Positions 13,510-26,146 of a stretch of DNA of 64,000 nucleotides are shown here, one piece after another. Both the position numbers and the translations under genes were made by a program. Each line of letters opens with the position of its first letter. Positions within the stretch are counted from its first letter, which is position 1. The DNA lies in the NCBI RefSeq assembly GCF_000764305.2, contig NW_025932753.1, forward strand, positions 558,001-622,000. Direction: 5' to 3'. The notes under the pieces are model-generated. The model worked only from the letters and a program-made list of their open reading frames with translations. It was not told where the DNA came from and searched no databases. The stretch comes from Hyalella azteca. Taxonomy: Eukaryota > Arthropoda > Malacostraca > Amphipoda > Hyalellidae.

Positions 13510-13761
13510 CGACAAGAATTTCTTATTTTATAGATTCATTGCTATTATTCTTGAACAATACCAAAATAGCGAGTGCATAATCTTGAATAATTTTACACCA
13601 TGAACACACTATGAATTCACGTTTCAAGCTATCATCAGCCTATACTCAATCGTTTCTTCAGTACGCATGAACTCTTAGTAACAACTTTAAAAAATGATAT
13701 ACTAGAGCGTAGTTAAAGCCATTTAAATACCGATATTCAACAGCAATGATTCACATTTCAG

Positions 13762-13942
13762 GGCGAAAGAGTACGTTGCCATCTTCAGCTCTCGTCCGAG
13801 GGTTATGAGAACTCCCCCAGAAAGTGCAGCAGGGCAACGAAGATCCCCAAGCCCTCACTACCCAGAGCAACCTGACTCCGCACGTCGCGTGCTACCTCCC
13901 ATTTCCAGGACAAACAAGAGCTATAAAATAGAAAGAACTTGA
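13762..13942 (+). CDS. possible alternative last exon of ARMC9
   Basis: After a TTTCAG acceptor (AG at 13760-13761) a frame stays open to TGA at 13940-13942 and encodes a basic, Pro/Arg/Ser-rich tail (..RVLPPISRTNKSYK..). It would join in phase if exon 15 used an internal donor GTCAGC at 13488, replacing the last few codons before the TAA at 13507. Reading from exon 14 directly gives a short tail that stops early. No transcript evidence is available, and the segment could equally be 3' UTR. Confidence 0.35.
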
Positions 13943-14349
13943 CTCTTCGCCCCCTGAACGATTAGAAAGACCCGAAGCCAAACTCAGCAGACAGCACCAG
14001 TACTTCCTAATACGCAAGAGTTCACGCAACTGACCACAATTTCTTCTTGTTACGCAATCAGTAAATGTCGGGAGTACGAAACCGAGAATTCCGAACTAAC
14101 CTACGAATCACATTTGACGTCTGTAGTGAGCTCTTCACATACATAATATTTCATTTTCATATTCTTATTTTTAAATATTATATTTATATAATCTGAACAA
14201 TTCCAGTCGAGGTTATACCACGTTACATAATGTAATCCAACAGGACGACGAAATATCAGGTTATCATTAAATTACTCGCTTACGAATTCACCTCCATTGT
14301 TCCAGTACACTGTTTCATCAGGGAGAAAAAATCGCATCAGAGTAAACAT
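13943..14349. other. intergenic gap between convergent ARMC9 and RpL3
   Basis: About 400 bp with no gene. It should hold the ARMC9 3' UTR end. No AATAAA is seen on the plus strand; an ATTAAA occurs near 14266. Confidence 0.5.
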
Positions 14350-14359
14350 TTTATTAAGT

Positions 14360-17300
14360 TTACTTCTTGGCAGCCTCGGTTGCAGCCTTAGCAGCTTCTG
14401 CCCTGATGCGATCCTTCTTGAGAGGTCCCATGAAGCTGCGTTTCTCAGCGCTGGTCTGGAACTTGCCGTGACCCATCTTGCTGGCGGTATCGATGAAGTG
14501 CAGATCGATCTTCTCCAGAGCCGATCGCTTCGTTTGTTGGATCAGTGACTGGAAATGCCGGTTTCATCAATATTACAGTTATTATAATAGAAAGTTGATA
14601 ATTACGCATTATATTTAGTGACTCCTCCACTTCAACTTTTAAAATATTCATACAAGGTTTGCAACACTGCTAATATTCATACAAGGTTTGCAACACTGCT
14701 AACAGTATCTCACCTTTCTGAGGACAAGGATCCTGTTCTTGGATCCCGCGCACGATCCCTTGATCATGATGAAATCATTGTTAATTTCACCATAATGGGG
14801 GAAACCACCCATTGGCGTGATGGTCTTCTCAGTCAAATCGTAGTCGGTAGACCCGCTGTTCTTCACCAGCTTGCCATTCTTGGCCTTAATGGCGGCACCG
14901 ACGCGGTAGATCTTCTTGTTTATCTGAGTCCTGTGGTGGTAACCCTTCTGACCAGCACGGGCTACTGAGTACTGGATGCGACTAGGATGCCAGGCACCGA
15001 TACACGCAACCTTACGCAGACCCTTGTGCGTTTTGCGAGGCAGCTTTTTTGTGTGCCAACGTGACGTCACACCTGGCAATAAAAAATTTTCGTGAATAAC
15101 TTCTAATGCAATTGTGGGTGCGTTGAGTCCAACACGAGATGGATAAAAATACAGATCAGTATATTCACATTTTGAATGGCAACGAGTCCGAGCATCTTGA
15201 GCACTTTATCACTCACGCCGACAATAGTCTTTTCTATATGATATACCTCTAAGACTTAGCTCACCTTTGCGTCCTTTTCCCTTAGTGGCGCCGATGACAT
15301 CGATCATTTCATCCATAGCGAACACATCGGCCACAGGAACGCGCTTCTCGAGGTGGCGGAAAGCCCACCTCACCTTGTCCTCAACGCTACCGCCGTTCAG
15401 CTGGATCTCAAGAAGGTCAGCCTTCTTCTGGCGCTTCATGAGCAGCTTTTGCTGTGGAGATGACACGATTTTTTCACAAAAAGTACATGCAACAATAGCG
15501 AGCGCATTAAAACAGCTTTTTATCAGGTCAAAGGCTTAAGTGTTAACCATAGTTGTTTTACACGATAATCGCGTAGAACAATTGTCTTTCGCAATAATTC
15601 ATCATTCAATTGAGAGGAGCTCGTGAACAGGACAAATCTTACACGTAAAGCAAATTAGGAAGAACAGACTTGACATGACAATGAAACGGGCGTATCTAAA
15701 TTCAAATAAAAAATCTGTTTCTACTTAAACGGCCGTTCTACTTTGGAAAACTTGAAAATGCTAATACCTGAGTGTGGGCAAGGACCCTGATGACGGTGCA
15801 ATATCTCTTCATTTTGGCAAGTTCACGCCTGATGCAGAGCTTACCCAGACGGTCCTGCCACTTCTTGGTGGCGTGCACAAAAGCACGCTTCTTCGACTTG
15901 TGCCTTCAATGGTCGTGCGGAACAAAGAGGGGTAAAGAAAATGCTACTGGGATCTCTGTCGACAAGCACGAAGCTTGGAGGAAGAGTTCATCCGTCAGCT
16001 AGACGGTGATCAACACCGACAGCCTCAGAAGCCCATAAACCACAGCCGTGCTCATGACGCAAGCATCAGAGGAGCAAACAACTGGGCCAGCAACAACAAT
16101 TGTCAATTTCATCAAGACAATCGACATAAATTGCTCAAAAAGTAAACAAAGTGAATAGATCAAATAGCCAAGCTGATATAAATACTGCAATAGATAGCCG
16201 AGGCCTGACTCGGGTTTCAGATATCTCAACGAGGTTTACGAGTTTATAAAAAATTACTTTCAATAAGTTAGTCAGTTATCAAGTCAAGACGGCAGAAAAA
16301 CTCACCAGTTCCTGTAGAATCTCCTACGACACTCTTCTCCAAGATGCTCAGCCCAGATAGTCTTGAGGCAGCGCAGGCCAGTGGGTGTCTCCACATAGCC
16401 AGCAATACCAACGATAACAATGGGTGGCGTCTCGAGGATAGTAACGGGCTCGAGCACCTCCTTCTTGTGGGACTCTGAAAAGAAAAAAAATCACTTAATT
16501 GTGCTGATATGAGCAAGCAGACCCAAATTTCAACTGAAGAAAATCAGACAAATGCCTCGAGTAATAATCATGGGTGAAGCTCCATGCAAAACGCAGGCAT
16601 CTCCACTCTTAAATCGGTAGATGGAATCATCATAGAGAATAAAAAATATAAAGTAACATATTCCCTTATGGGAATGCCTAAAAGGAGAATTAGAAGTGCG
16701 ACTAAAATCTTAAATATCTGCATTTATTGAATGAATTTCTTTTCAAAAAATAAACTTGGACATTCCTCCAGCCTTCATAACAAGAGTTTGACATGAACTC
16801 AATGTTAGTTAATAGATTTGAATGGTATCATTACTTCAGTCTTAAAATTAGAAGGATTGAACACTTTCATATAAGCATCGTGTATCTAGGTCTAGGGCAA
16901 TGCTAAAAAATCCATAGTGATTAAAAATATAGGTATCGGAAGGATATATGGTAGATTGACGACTTCCCATAAACAATTTAATGCTTCGAAGTCCGTAAAT
17001 AAATTTTTAGACAATTCAAAAATTGATTTTAAACAAATTTTTTGCCAAGCAAATCTTACATCCAACAAAATGTGACATTTCGTCAAGTATCTTAATGGCG
17101 GAGTGACAAATCTCGCAACTGAATTACCGTTACTCATATCTATCGTCAGCTAGTTGTCAAATTATTCCTCTAGAGGTACGAAAATATTATACCGAGACTA
17201 TCTTGAGATTGCAAAATGAAAAAAGAACTCACTGGAACCCGGCTTGTCAGATATGCGCAAGACGTGCGTCATGCCAGCCTTGTACGCAGGGAACGCGGTG

Positions 17301-20300
17301 AGATGCACAGGCTTTTTGCGGTCATCCTTGGGGAAGGCCTTGATCTTGGGCCTGTGCTGAGCTATACGGCGCTTGGGCAGGAAGGCCAAGGACCCATGAC
17401 GGGGCGCGCTGAACTTACGATGAGACTGCAAAAAAATAACAATACTATTGATAGCCGAATAATTGAACTAGAGAAAGGCAATTCACAGGATACAAGACGA
17501 GAGCGACAAAATGAAGATATTACTACAAAATCAGAACAAGAGACGTCTATCTTGATTAGTAGCGTAGCAATAGAGTGTATCCAGGGTCGACCCAGGGGAC
17601 AGTAAAAGTGGCCCCTAACGATAAAGTCTGGAATTAATCTTGCATTCGAACGACCAAGCCTTGCAAGAAGGGATGGAGATACTGAATGCAGTCTGATACA
17701 AATAAATCACCTGCTACTGAGCAATATCACACGAGCAAAATGACTCAAATTGGTCTACAGAAAAATTAACATTGATTATAAAGTTACAGCCAGAAAAACT
17801 TTGATTACATAAATTTCATCAAGAAATAGAAGTTTACAAGACCAATTTTTTTCTACGTTTAACCTCCAGAGCAATGTGCAAATAAGATTCACACAGAAGT
17901 TGTAAATGATGTTTTAGACTTTGAATGTAGCCAACATAACAGCTACTTTATACCAATATGCAGATCATATTTTCTACAATGCTGGATGAAAATGACCATG
18001 AATTTGACCTCCAAAAATTCAGACTAACTCCTGAAAATCACAAAATCCACTGTAGTATGTAGGTAATATTTGGTGGACTTGATTTGTATGGTGACAATCT
18101 CAAATGATTAGAGAGCAAGTTATAGGACCTAGTCATAATCCTTGTATAACTGGTAGATTTTTATAACCCAAATTGACGTGGTTTTTTTTTGGATCTGCGC
18201 TCTATACACACTTTTGCAATACAAAATTCCATCTAGGGTTACAGTGCAATAAAGTACAATCAACTTTATTTTCGTGGGAGTCAAGAAGAGGGCATTAGAA
18301 GATGGCTTGTCTGTCAATACATCACTTCAGGGAGAAATATACCTCCATAACAAAAAAAAAAAAAAAAATTTTTAAATCCTAGGTATTCATCAAACATGCA
18401 TATATCTCACTACATTTGCAAGAGATTAAACTATCAGAGTTTCAATAAAGAAATCTGGTTCACAAGTTTTTGTCAAGTATTTATGTCAATGGGTTGCAAA
18501 TTCATTTATTTATGCCATACCCAGCCATAGTCCATGCTCTTTTCAATATACCTATGTACACATGAAATCTACTCATACAGCATTACTGCATTACCTAGTT
18601 GGGTTGCATCTTATTAAAAGCATTCTGATATCAACATTGCTTTTACTTTACAATGCTATAGAACACAAGCATATTTCAATCATAATTTCAACACTCATGT
18701 CCAACAAAATTCAAGACAACTAGTATATATCAAGTTTGGAAATTTGGCAATGAGAGGCAAGTTATTTTCATTTGATTTGAAAGATTCTAGCCATGAACTA
18801 GAAAATCAGGCATCAGCCTGCAGCCATTCGTGTAAAAGACAAAATGTCAGTTTATGCACAATTTCACTCATTTCTATTGCCCTCAGGCCTCATCTCTTCA
18901 GAGCAAGGGGTGCCTTCTCGCCCCAATTTTATAAAACAGTCCGGGGAAATTTTTCCTTGCAATTCAAGAATTATAGTCTACTATTCCAAATTGGTTCTGT
19001 CCCATAGCTCATCTTGTATATGTGGCAGAATTTTCTGGTAACAGGCAAAGATGTTTTTCTTACTTCACATGAAAGAAATGAGGCAATGTATATGAAAAAA
19101 AGGCAATTTTATGCGAGTAGCCTACAGCAGTTTCTGTCAAGTCTATGGCCTATGGGTGGCTTTTAAATTCTAACCAATTTTGCCTTATGTACCCCATAGG
19201 AGTTAGTACTCATTACCAAAAATTCAATAAAACACGTGTAATCTTCACTCTACTTATAAGTATACAAGTAAATCTAGGCAACAGGTTTCTGAATTTTTCC
19301 AACAATACGGTAGATGAGGGATAATGCAAAAATTGACAATTTCTATTAAAACAATCAAATTCCTAATGACCACAGAACAAGTAACAAGGTAAACTGGTAA
19401 AGCATCACCCACACCATAACTATCATAGACTAGGTATAGTTTATCACTGATAGGCTAATACCAGCACCAACAAGTCCAACATACATAAAATAATAGCAAA
19501 TAGAGGTAGGCTAGATCATGAACTTGGAAATAAATTTACTTAAAAAAAATCACATCTTCCCCTGTATTTGATTTTGCTGTAACCATTGTGGCAACTGGCA
19601 AACTAGGTACCTCGACATTCTCTAGAATCAGCACATTTCTAAATTATAATTTAGCCTACTCCTATACTCAAGATTAAATCCATTATTTTGTGTATAATAA
19701 CACTGAATAGCTGCTGCTGCATACATAGCAAACTAACAATTAGAATCTTAATTTTGCATTTCCTTATTTTTTCCCCATTTATTCCAATATCCTATGTAAG
19801 ATATTGCTGGTATCCATGAAGACTAGGTATGATAGTTTACTTACTGATCTAGTAACTATTTATACTATGGGAATCAAAATTGAACTTGAGGGAGAGTCTA
19901 AAAAGCTCCTACTTTGCCGCTATTCTGATACAAGTGCACAGGTATTTGGAAACAACTTTCAAACAAGTCAAACAACAAATATTAATCTGAATTTCTCATA
20001 CCATCAGCAATATTTTATGATTAAGCTGAAAGAATTTTTAATAATAAATGCATGAACCAGCGACCACCGACCACCGTCACTTGTCAGCCGTCAACTTTAA
20101 CAAGTAGGTTACTAGGTACCGTCGGTTAAACGGACCTAGCTAGGATTCTAGGAAGCCAAGTTGGCCGACACCATTTCTCATGCTCAAATTTTCATAAAAA
20201 ATCACACGGGTTGATAAAAAATGTACACGTTGACGTAGAACAGAGTTTAACAGACGCATAACGTAGGAAATCAAGGAAAATGGACGACTTGGAGTGGAGT

Positions 20301-20497
20301 TGGAGGCACCTTCGAGATTCAGCTTCAACTTTCTGTGCCAACGTGCTGAGCACTTCAGTAACAAAGAAATTATTCTAAAATAGAGACTTCATTACGGATT
20401 AACGCTGACTGGCGCTACGTCTGATAGAATATTAGCAGTGTTACTTAGTTGACAGATAAACTTTATACTCCATAAAACAATATAATCGACTCACCAT
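14360..20497 (-). CDS. RpL3: 60S ribosomal protein L3 (uL3)
   Basis: The seven coding exons on the minus strand are 20497-20495 (only the ATG), 17425-17233, 16474-16306, 15903-15768, 15451-15265, 15072-14714 and 14548-14360 (TAA at 14362-14360). Joined they give 1236 nt, 411 codons plus stop, against 403 in human. The protein begins [20 protein letters not shown] and includes [50 protein letters not shown] and [10 protein letters not shown], and ends in a lysine/alanine-rich tail after [11 protein letters not shown]3 is a core large-subunit protein whose central extension reaches the peptidyl-transferase centre. Exon 1 ends exactly after the start codon. The intron carries GTGAGT, and a poly(A) signal AATAAA lies on the minus strand at 14355-14350. 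No frame breaks are seen, so it looks functional. Confidence 0.97.
14644..14701. repeat. 29-bp direct duplication in RpL3 intron 6
   Basis: Two back-to-back copies of a 29-bp unit containing CATACAAGGTTTGCAACACT lie just inside the intron next to the donor of the 15072-14714 exon. Copies look identical, so the duplication is recent. Confidence 0.9.
17426..20494 (-). other. RpL3 intron 1 (about 3.1 kb)
   Basis: AT-rich sequence with a homopolymer A run at about 18350-18367. No coding exon, tRNA or convincing box C/D snoRNA was found, although this is the usual host-gene position for them. Confidence 0.6.
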
Positions 20498-20570
20498 TTC
20501 CTAACGCAACAACGCGTTTTCTTGAATGAAGATGCGGCCTGATCTAACGAAGGACCACAACCAAGAAAGA
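20498..20570 (-). promoter_or_regulatory. RpL3 5' leader with TOP-like pyrimidine start
   Basis: Reading the minus strand into the start codon, a pyrimidine run CTTTCTTGG begins near 20569, about 70 nt before ATG. Ribosomal protein mRNAs usually start in a 5' terminal oligopyrimidine tract that couples translation to TOR signalling. The exact start site is inferred. Confidence 0.35.
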
Positions 20571-21110
20571 TCAGCCGCGACGAACTGATGAGATGGTTCT
20601 CCAAAGAAAATTTCCTGAGAGTATTGTAATATTTTCTGAAATTGCATTACTCCATATTTTAATCCAACAAAAATTCACGAAAGCAACAATTGAATAGATA
20701 AACTTTTGCATGAAGTGTAGTAAATTAGAAAATATATTATTAGTCAATATATTTTGTGCAGTCAATCCCTGATCTGTTGGTGCAACGAATGATATGAGCA
20801 GACATAAATGACATTGCTTACAGGAAACGAAGAAGACATGAAAGAATCTTTAACTACGTTTGTAGGAGCGTATCGTGAATAATTAGCTTTTTTATTATTT
20901 CGTTTAAAATAAGCTACAATTTGACAAAGCCATTATTAAAAAATTCGTCCCAAAATGGTCGGATTGAGTGATTTTTTTTTTATCCTGACTTATTCACAAA
21001 TTTTACTGCTTTGCGCGTCTATAAATTATATATTAAATTTAAAAGCTAATAACGTTCACCACGCACTAAAGAATTTGAAATTTTATTATAAGGTCAGTCA
21101 GAGATCGCTG
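20571..21110. other. intergenic, divergent promoter region side of RpL3
   Basis: AT-rich sequence upstream of RpL3 with no recognisable gene. Together with 21607-22105 it separates RpL3 from the divergent coiled-coil gene. Confidence 0.5.
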
Positions 21111-21122
21111 GGTTACTTTTTC

Positions 21123-21598
21123 ACCGGTCCGACACTTCAGCGAACTCGCGTGCGAACTCGCCTGCGAGCTGGAATGGAAAACCTAACTTAATTTTCAACT
21201 GTGGCACGCATAACTCCGTCAATAATGGACGGATTTTCTTCAAATTTGAAATATAAGTAGATAATATCAGTACGCTGCGGAGGGTATTTTTTTCAAATTT
21301 TTTCATCACTAATTTTTTTTTTTAATACGGAAAACCTAACTTAATTTTCAACTGTGGCACGCATAACTCAGTCAATAATGGACGGATTTTCTTCAAATTC
21401 AAAATATAAGTAGATAATATCAGTACGCTGCGGAGGGTATTTTTTCAGATTTTTACGTCAATTACTTTTTGTTAATGCCACAAAATACTGAAACAAAATC
21501 CGTTCATAATTGAAGGAGTTATGAGTGCCACAGTTGAAAATGAAGTTCGAGCTCGCAGGCGAGTTCGCACGCGAGTTCGCTGAAGTGTCGAATCGGTT
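21123..21598. mobile_element. foldback/MITE with 41-bp perfect terminal inverted repeats
   Basis: Bases 21130-21170 and 21550-21590 are perfect inverted copies (CGACACTTCAGCGAACTCGC..). Imperfect pairing continues outward to the flanking direct repeat ACTTTTTC (21115-21122 and 21599-21606), a candidate 8-bp target duplication. The interior holds two direct copies of a roughly 150-bp segment (about 21177-21326 and 21327-21460) plus an inverted piece near 21480-21545. No transposase frame is present, so it is non-autonomous. An 8-bp duplication would suit hAT- or P-like transposases, which is inference. Confidence 0.8.
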
Positions 21599-22105
21599 AC
21601 TTTTTCCCCATTGGAAATCCTTTGTATTGGTAGAATCGGCATAGCTGAATAAACCGCAAATAAAAATAAAATCCTGATAATATTACAACATGAACACAAG
21701 CGAAAGGGCTTTAAAATTTCACGGGCAAAGTTTCTAGAAATTAACTTTGTTTTAGGATACATTTTCCTATTTCAGCAAATCGAAAAACTGGCCGCGAAAA
21801 TGTCCTACTCTAAGTGACAACCGTACGTTTGCTCATTTTATAACTCATTTGATTCAACAGCCAAGATATAACCGTTTACTCTAATTAATTATTTGAAGCA
21901 GAGTGTTTATGATTGCTAACTTTGTTTAGTTAGAGCATGGGAGGATCTTGGCCACGGGGTTGATCACATTTGAAGTTCCAAATTCTTAAGGCAATCGGAG
22001 TGCGAGCTTACTTACGATGTAACTAAATTTTCCAATTCCTTAACTTGTCAAAATCGTATTGTGAATGTTTACGTAGAGAAAGCGTTAGCTAACGCATTAG
22101 TTACC

Positions 22106-25100
22106 ATGGCAACGGATTTGCCAACAACACTGATAGAATTTCAGTTCTGCGAGGAAATGAACATCTACGCAGAAGCCGAAAATGAACAACATCAAAGGTA
22201 ATAACAGCCAAAAAGAAGTGCAATAGTAAAAATTTATTTCATATCCTCATCCAAGCAAACTGTTTAGTAAAAGTTTAAAATAGTCTTCAGTGATTACGCT
22301 TCATCAGGAGAGATCACCGTAACCTAGCTACGTTGGTAAGGATTTCGCTAATCAAAATGAATGTATTCCAGGGACATGCAGCGTCTCCGCCTGGAACAAG
22401 AGCATCTTCTTGCCCAGGAAAAATTTGCAAATGAGTAAGTAAAGATTGTTGGTGTAAAGGAGAGATTATTGTATCTTTGCTTTGCATCTTCAGCTCGGCA
22501 AAACTAAAAGCAAACCTATACAGTGAAGAAATTAAATAAAAAATGTTGAAAACATTTGAAACCATAAATAACTTTATATATAGGATACATTTGGCCACAT
22601 ATTGTACAAGTTAAATACTTTGGACCAAAGTTAAGTACTTTGGGCCATGTTTAAGTTCTTTTCTCTAAGAGCATATTGATAGTAGCCAATTAAGTGATGA
22701 ACCTCGATGAACATAAAGTTTAGGGAAAACATTGGGAACTCAAGGGTAGCAAAACATTCAAAATGACACAATTTGAATATTATATTTACTTTATAAGGTA
22801 CCGAGCGTTGCTACAGCAAGTGCGCCGCATGCAGTGTCGGGTGCGGGACCAGCAGCTACAGCAGGAAGCCAGGGTGAAGGATGTGCTCAGGAACGCTGAC
22901 AGGATTACGAAGGAATGCCTCAGGCAACACGAGTCCTCAACCAAACTCAGAGTGAGTAATTAGGCACTTCCTACCAACCGAACCATATTATACATACAAA
23001 CTATAATATGGGGCAACTTAATTACTTCATTTGAAATTAGAAAAGACAACGTCTACTTTACTCGAGCCTTAAAAAAAAAAGTAAAAAAATTTCCGGAATA
23101 AATTGCGCTTTTTTCAGGGAAGAATAAACATTCAATGTCATCGCATCCAGCCGAACATCAATAAAATGACTAATTCTGGGACGCGATTTATAGTCTAACT
23201 TCTACAGGAAACGTGTGGATGAAAAGAATTTAGTTTCTGGTTATGTTCAATCAGCAGTAATAATAACGCAAGGATACATTTGGCATCCGCGCTAAAATTT
23301 GCACTAGATAACTGCTAAGGACTTCCCAACTTTCACAGAGAGATCTGTTCCGTGGCAAGTCTACCACGTATGACCAGGGCACCTCTACTTCTCACCTGAC
23401 AAATATTGCTCGTAAGTTATAAAGGTTATCATTCAATGTACGCCTGGAATGCCAGCAATTATTACAATACTTCAAAATTGGACGATTACGACTCACTTGC
23501 ATCTCTATAACCAACTGCAGGTCTGACTTCCCCGATATGAGCAGTCTAAATAAATGTATTTGTTTCAGCATTACCTGATGGACCCCTTTTCAACAATCTG
23601 TTCCCCTCGAGAGGAGCCTACAGTTCAACGACGTCCTTCCAGAAATTTTTAACAAGTCCTGCTGGATTCGACATCGATGAAAATATTACAGTTGCGCAAA
23701 TAAGCTCAAATCTTAGATCACTTTCTCCGAGTGTCAACGCTATTGATAATCTACAGCAAACTTCCCCACATTTTCATGATGGCGGCCCCGGTTCAAGTTC
23801 GCCAACCCAACAAAATACACAAGGAAACAATATGCCAGACATGGACTTGCATAGGGATAATACCATGATATCAAGTTTCCTAGAGGCTACAACTAATAAG
23901 ACCGTGGAGGATAATGCAATCATCAGTAACATTCCATCAACACAAACGACTGCCAGTGTCGACGGTGCTGTAGCCCTCACAGAAGCCAACAGATCTCATG
24001 GAATAATTACTGCAAGTCAGAATAGTGACTCAGGTCTTAGAGCGCCAGACTCATTTCTGAGAAGTAGGTCATCAATTCGGCCATCTGATGCAATTTCCAT
24101 GGGAAACTCAACCAAGCTGCAAAGCCCTCAACAAAATGACGGTCTTGTATTTGAAAAGGAAAATGGCGATAAAGAGAGTCACGACGGTTCATCTTTCGAC
24201 AATTCCGAGGATCGGTCGGTGAGCGAAGATGAGTTGGAAGTTCACGGCGAGCAACTGGTAGAAAATAATAAGTCAAGCCATCCGCCTACAACGACGTTAA
24301 ATCAACCGCAGCAGGAGAGATCCTCTTCAGCAAAGGGGCCTACTGCACACGGTGATAAACACGGTATTCAAACTAATAACAAACCGTCGCAGATCTCATT
24401 TTCACACGAAAAAGCAAACCATCAAAGTCCAGCAGGTTCTGAACAATTCAAAATGCAGCAAGAAAATAGGATGTCATCGAGTGATTCTTTCATTGCTAAA
24501 TCAACTGACAACAAAAGAGGTGAACAAACTATGAACATGATGGAAAAACCGGTAGCAGCTCAGAGATCACGAGCAGTCATTAATACGACGACAAATGTAA
24601 ATGCAAGGGGCACAACTGAAATGATTTCAACGCCAGTAACTGCCAGCACCGTTTCGAAAAGTAATTCAGTCAACACAACATCAATGCAGTCAAAGAATGG
24701 CAGTGAAGGAGGCGGTAAAGAAGCCCAAGAACACGAAACAAAGAATAAAATAATAGAGACAGCAATAGGAGCAAAGAACGAGGCAGAAACATTCATACTG
24801 CGGAGCGACAGCGATGATGACTTCGATGATTTCAGCGCGCCGATAAGTGAGTCTCGTAAATGTTATAGAACCAAAGTAGAACACAGGATGCACATACAAC
24901 TTGCAAAAATACTGCTATGTAGATTTAGATGGAAGCTTAAATGATTCAGGTTTTCGACTAAAATTCGAATACAAACTGCCACGCGGTGCCAACTCAGATC
25001 TTGTAGAAAATATAGATCGCAATTGAGATAATGAAGCAAAATCAGGTGAAAGTTCATTAAGAATTATTAAATTAGTTAAAAAAAATAATTATTCTAAAGC

Positions 25101-26146
25101 CAAGTATTTATGTTTCAGAATTTTAAAGAATATTGAATTTCGTGGGCAGAAGCAGCACCCTTCGCCAGTAAGATTACTACGGGAGGCTTTGGAGGACATC
25201 CCCCGCTAGAAACGTGAGTAATTTTGTCGTATATAATCACCAATCTTTTCCTCTTAAAATACAAACAGAATTATTTGCATCGGCTGGTTTATAAGCATTA
25301 AATTAAAATTACGTAATAAGAAAATAAATTCATAATGGCACGGTAAACTCAAATAGTGAGGAGATCTATCATCGAAATTCAACTAAACATGGACGAAAAG
25401 GTACCTAATGAAATGTGCACTGTTCAGTGTCCAATCCACGACCTGATAAGCCCTGCAATCTTGATTAAAGTAATACTTCTATAAATTACCGTTTACTATC
25501 AAACACATTTAAAAAAAGTCATTCAAGTTATTCGTAGTAAATAAACGTCAAAAACGAGACAGCTATTGAAAGTTTGTCTTCCAACAGAGACGAAGACAGC
25601 AGCTCTGACAGCGTCGAAGCCAAGATACAAGAGGCAATGAAAGCAAGAGATAATAAAAAAGGCAAGTGAACACAAAGAAACAGTTCTCACCACATAAGGA
25701 TTACAAAAACTAACCTGAATGATGTAATAAATGCGTCTTCCTGAAACAGGCTTAACTAAAGCTGTTTTAAGAGAACACTCGCAAGTGCGTGAATTGTTCG
25801 ACTTTAGCTTCGCCAATTTGAAAAATTTCAAAGAATTTACCCGAACTGGATAAAAAAACTTAATATTAGTCCCAAGAAATATTATTTAATGAAACCAACT
25901 AGTAAGTTTTAGTTTCCACACGTCATGAGCAACAACAACTTTTCCACAGCAAACGAACCAAATGGCGTGGAGCCAACGACTTCACAGTCGACATTTGCTG
26001 CCACGCGCACGGCGCCTCGGGCGACGGTCAGCCAAGCAGCGGCTTCACCCCAGGCTGTGGTGAGCCACGAGACAGAGAGCGAGTCTGACAAAGTTAGCGC
26101 GCCATCCGATGATCAGGATGATAGTGATGATGATTTCTACAAGTAA
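22106..26146 (+). CDS. coiled-coil protein with acidic Ser-rich C-terminus, function unknown
   Basis: Exons are 22106-22197, 22372-22434, 22798-22951, 23339-23411, 23569-24846, 25150-25213, 25588-25661 and 25950-26146. They sum to 1995 nt (664 codons plus TAA) with matching phases. Residues about 10-105 form an Arg/Gln/Glu-rich coiled coil (RLRLEQEHLLAQEK, YRALLQQVRRMQCRVRDQQ, VKDVLRNADRI). The remainder is Ser/Asn/Thr-rich and low complexity, with acidic clusters (SDDDFDDFSAP) and a terminal DDSDDDFYK. No signal peptide or membrane segment is visible. The helical pattern near residues 50-90 loosely recalls centrosomal kizuna proteins, but I would not assign it. The intron after 25661 appears to use a GC donor (G|GCAAGT). 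It is convergent with the SNAPC4-like gene. Confidence 0.75.

Noticed and set aside
15904..16305. Possible box C/D snoRNA in RpL3 intron 3 (minus TTGATGA, later CTGA)
   Set aside because: No flanking terminal stem and no clear C'/D' boxes; spacing is not convincing.
16475..17232. ATGATGA and CTGA boxes on the minus strand in RpL3 intron 2 near 16630-16545
   Set aside because: A good C box, but the sequences outside C and D do not pair, so I do not call a snoRNA.
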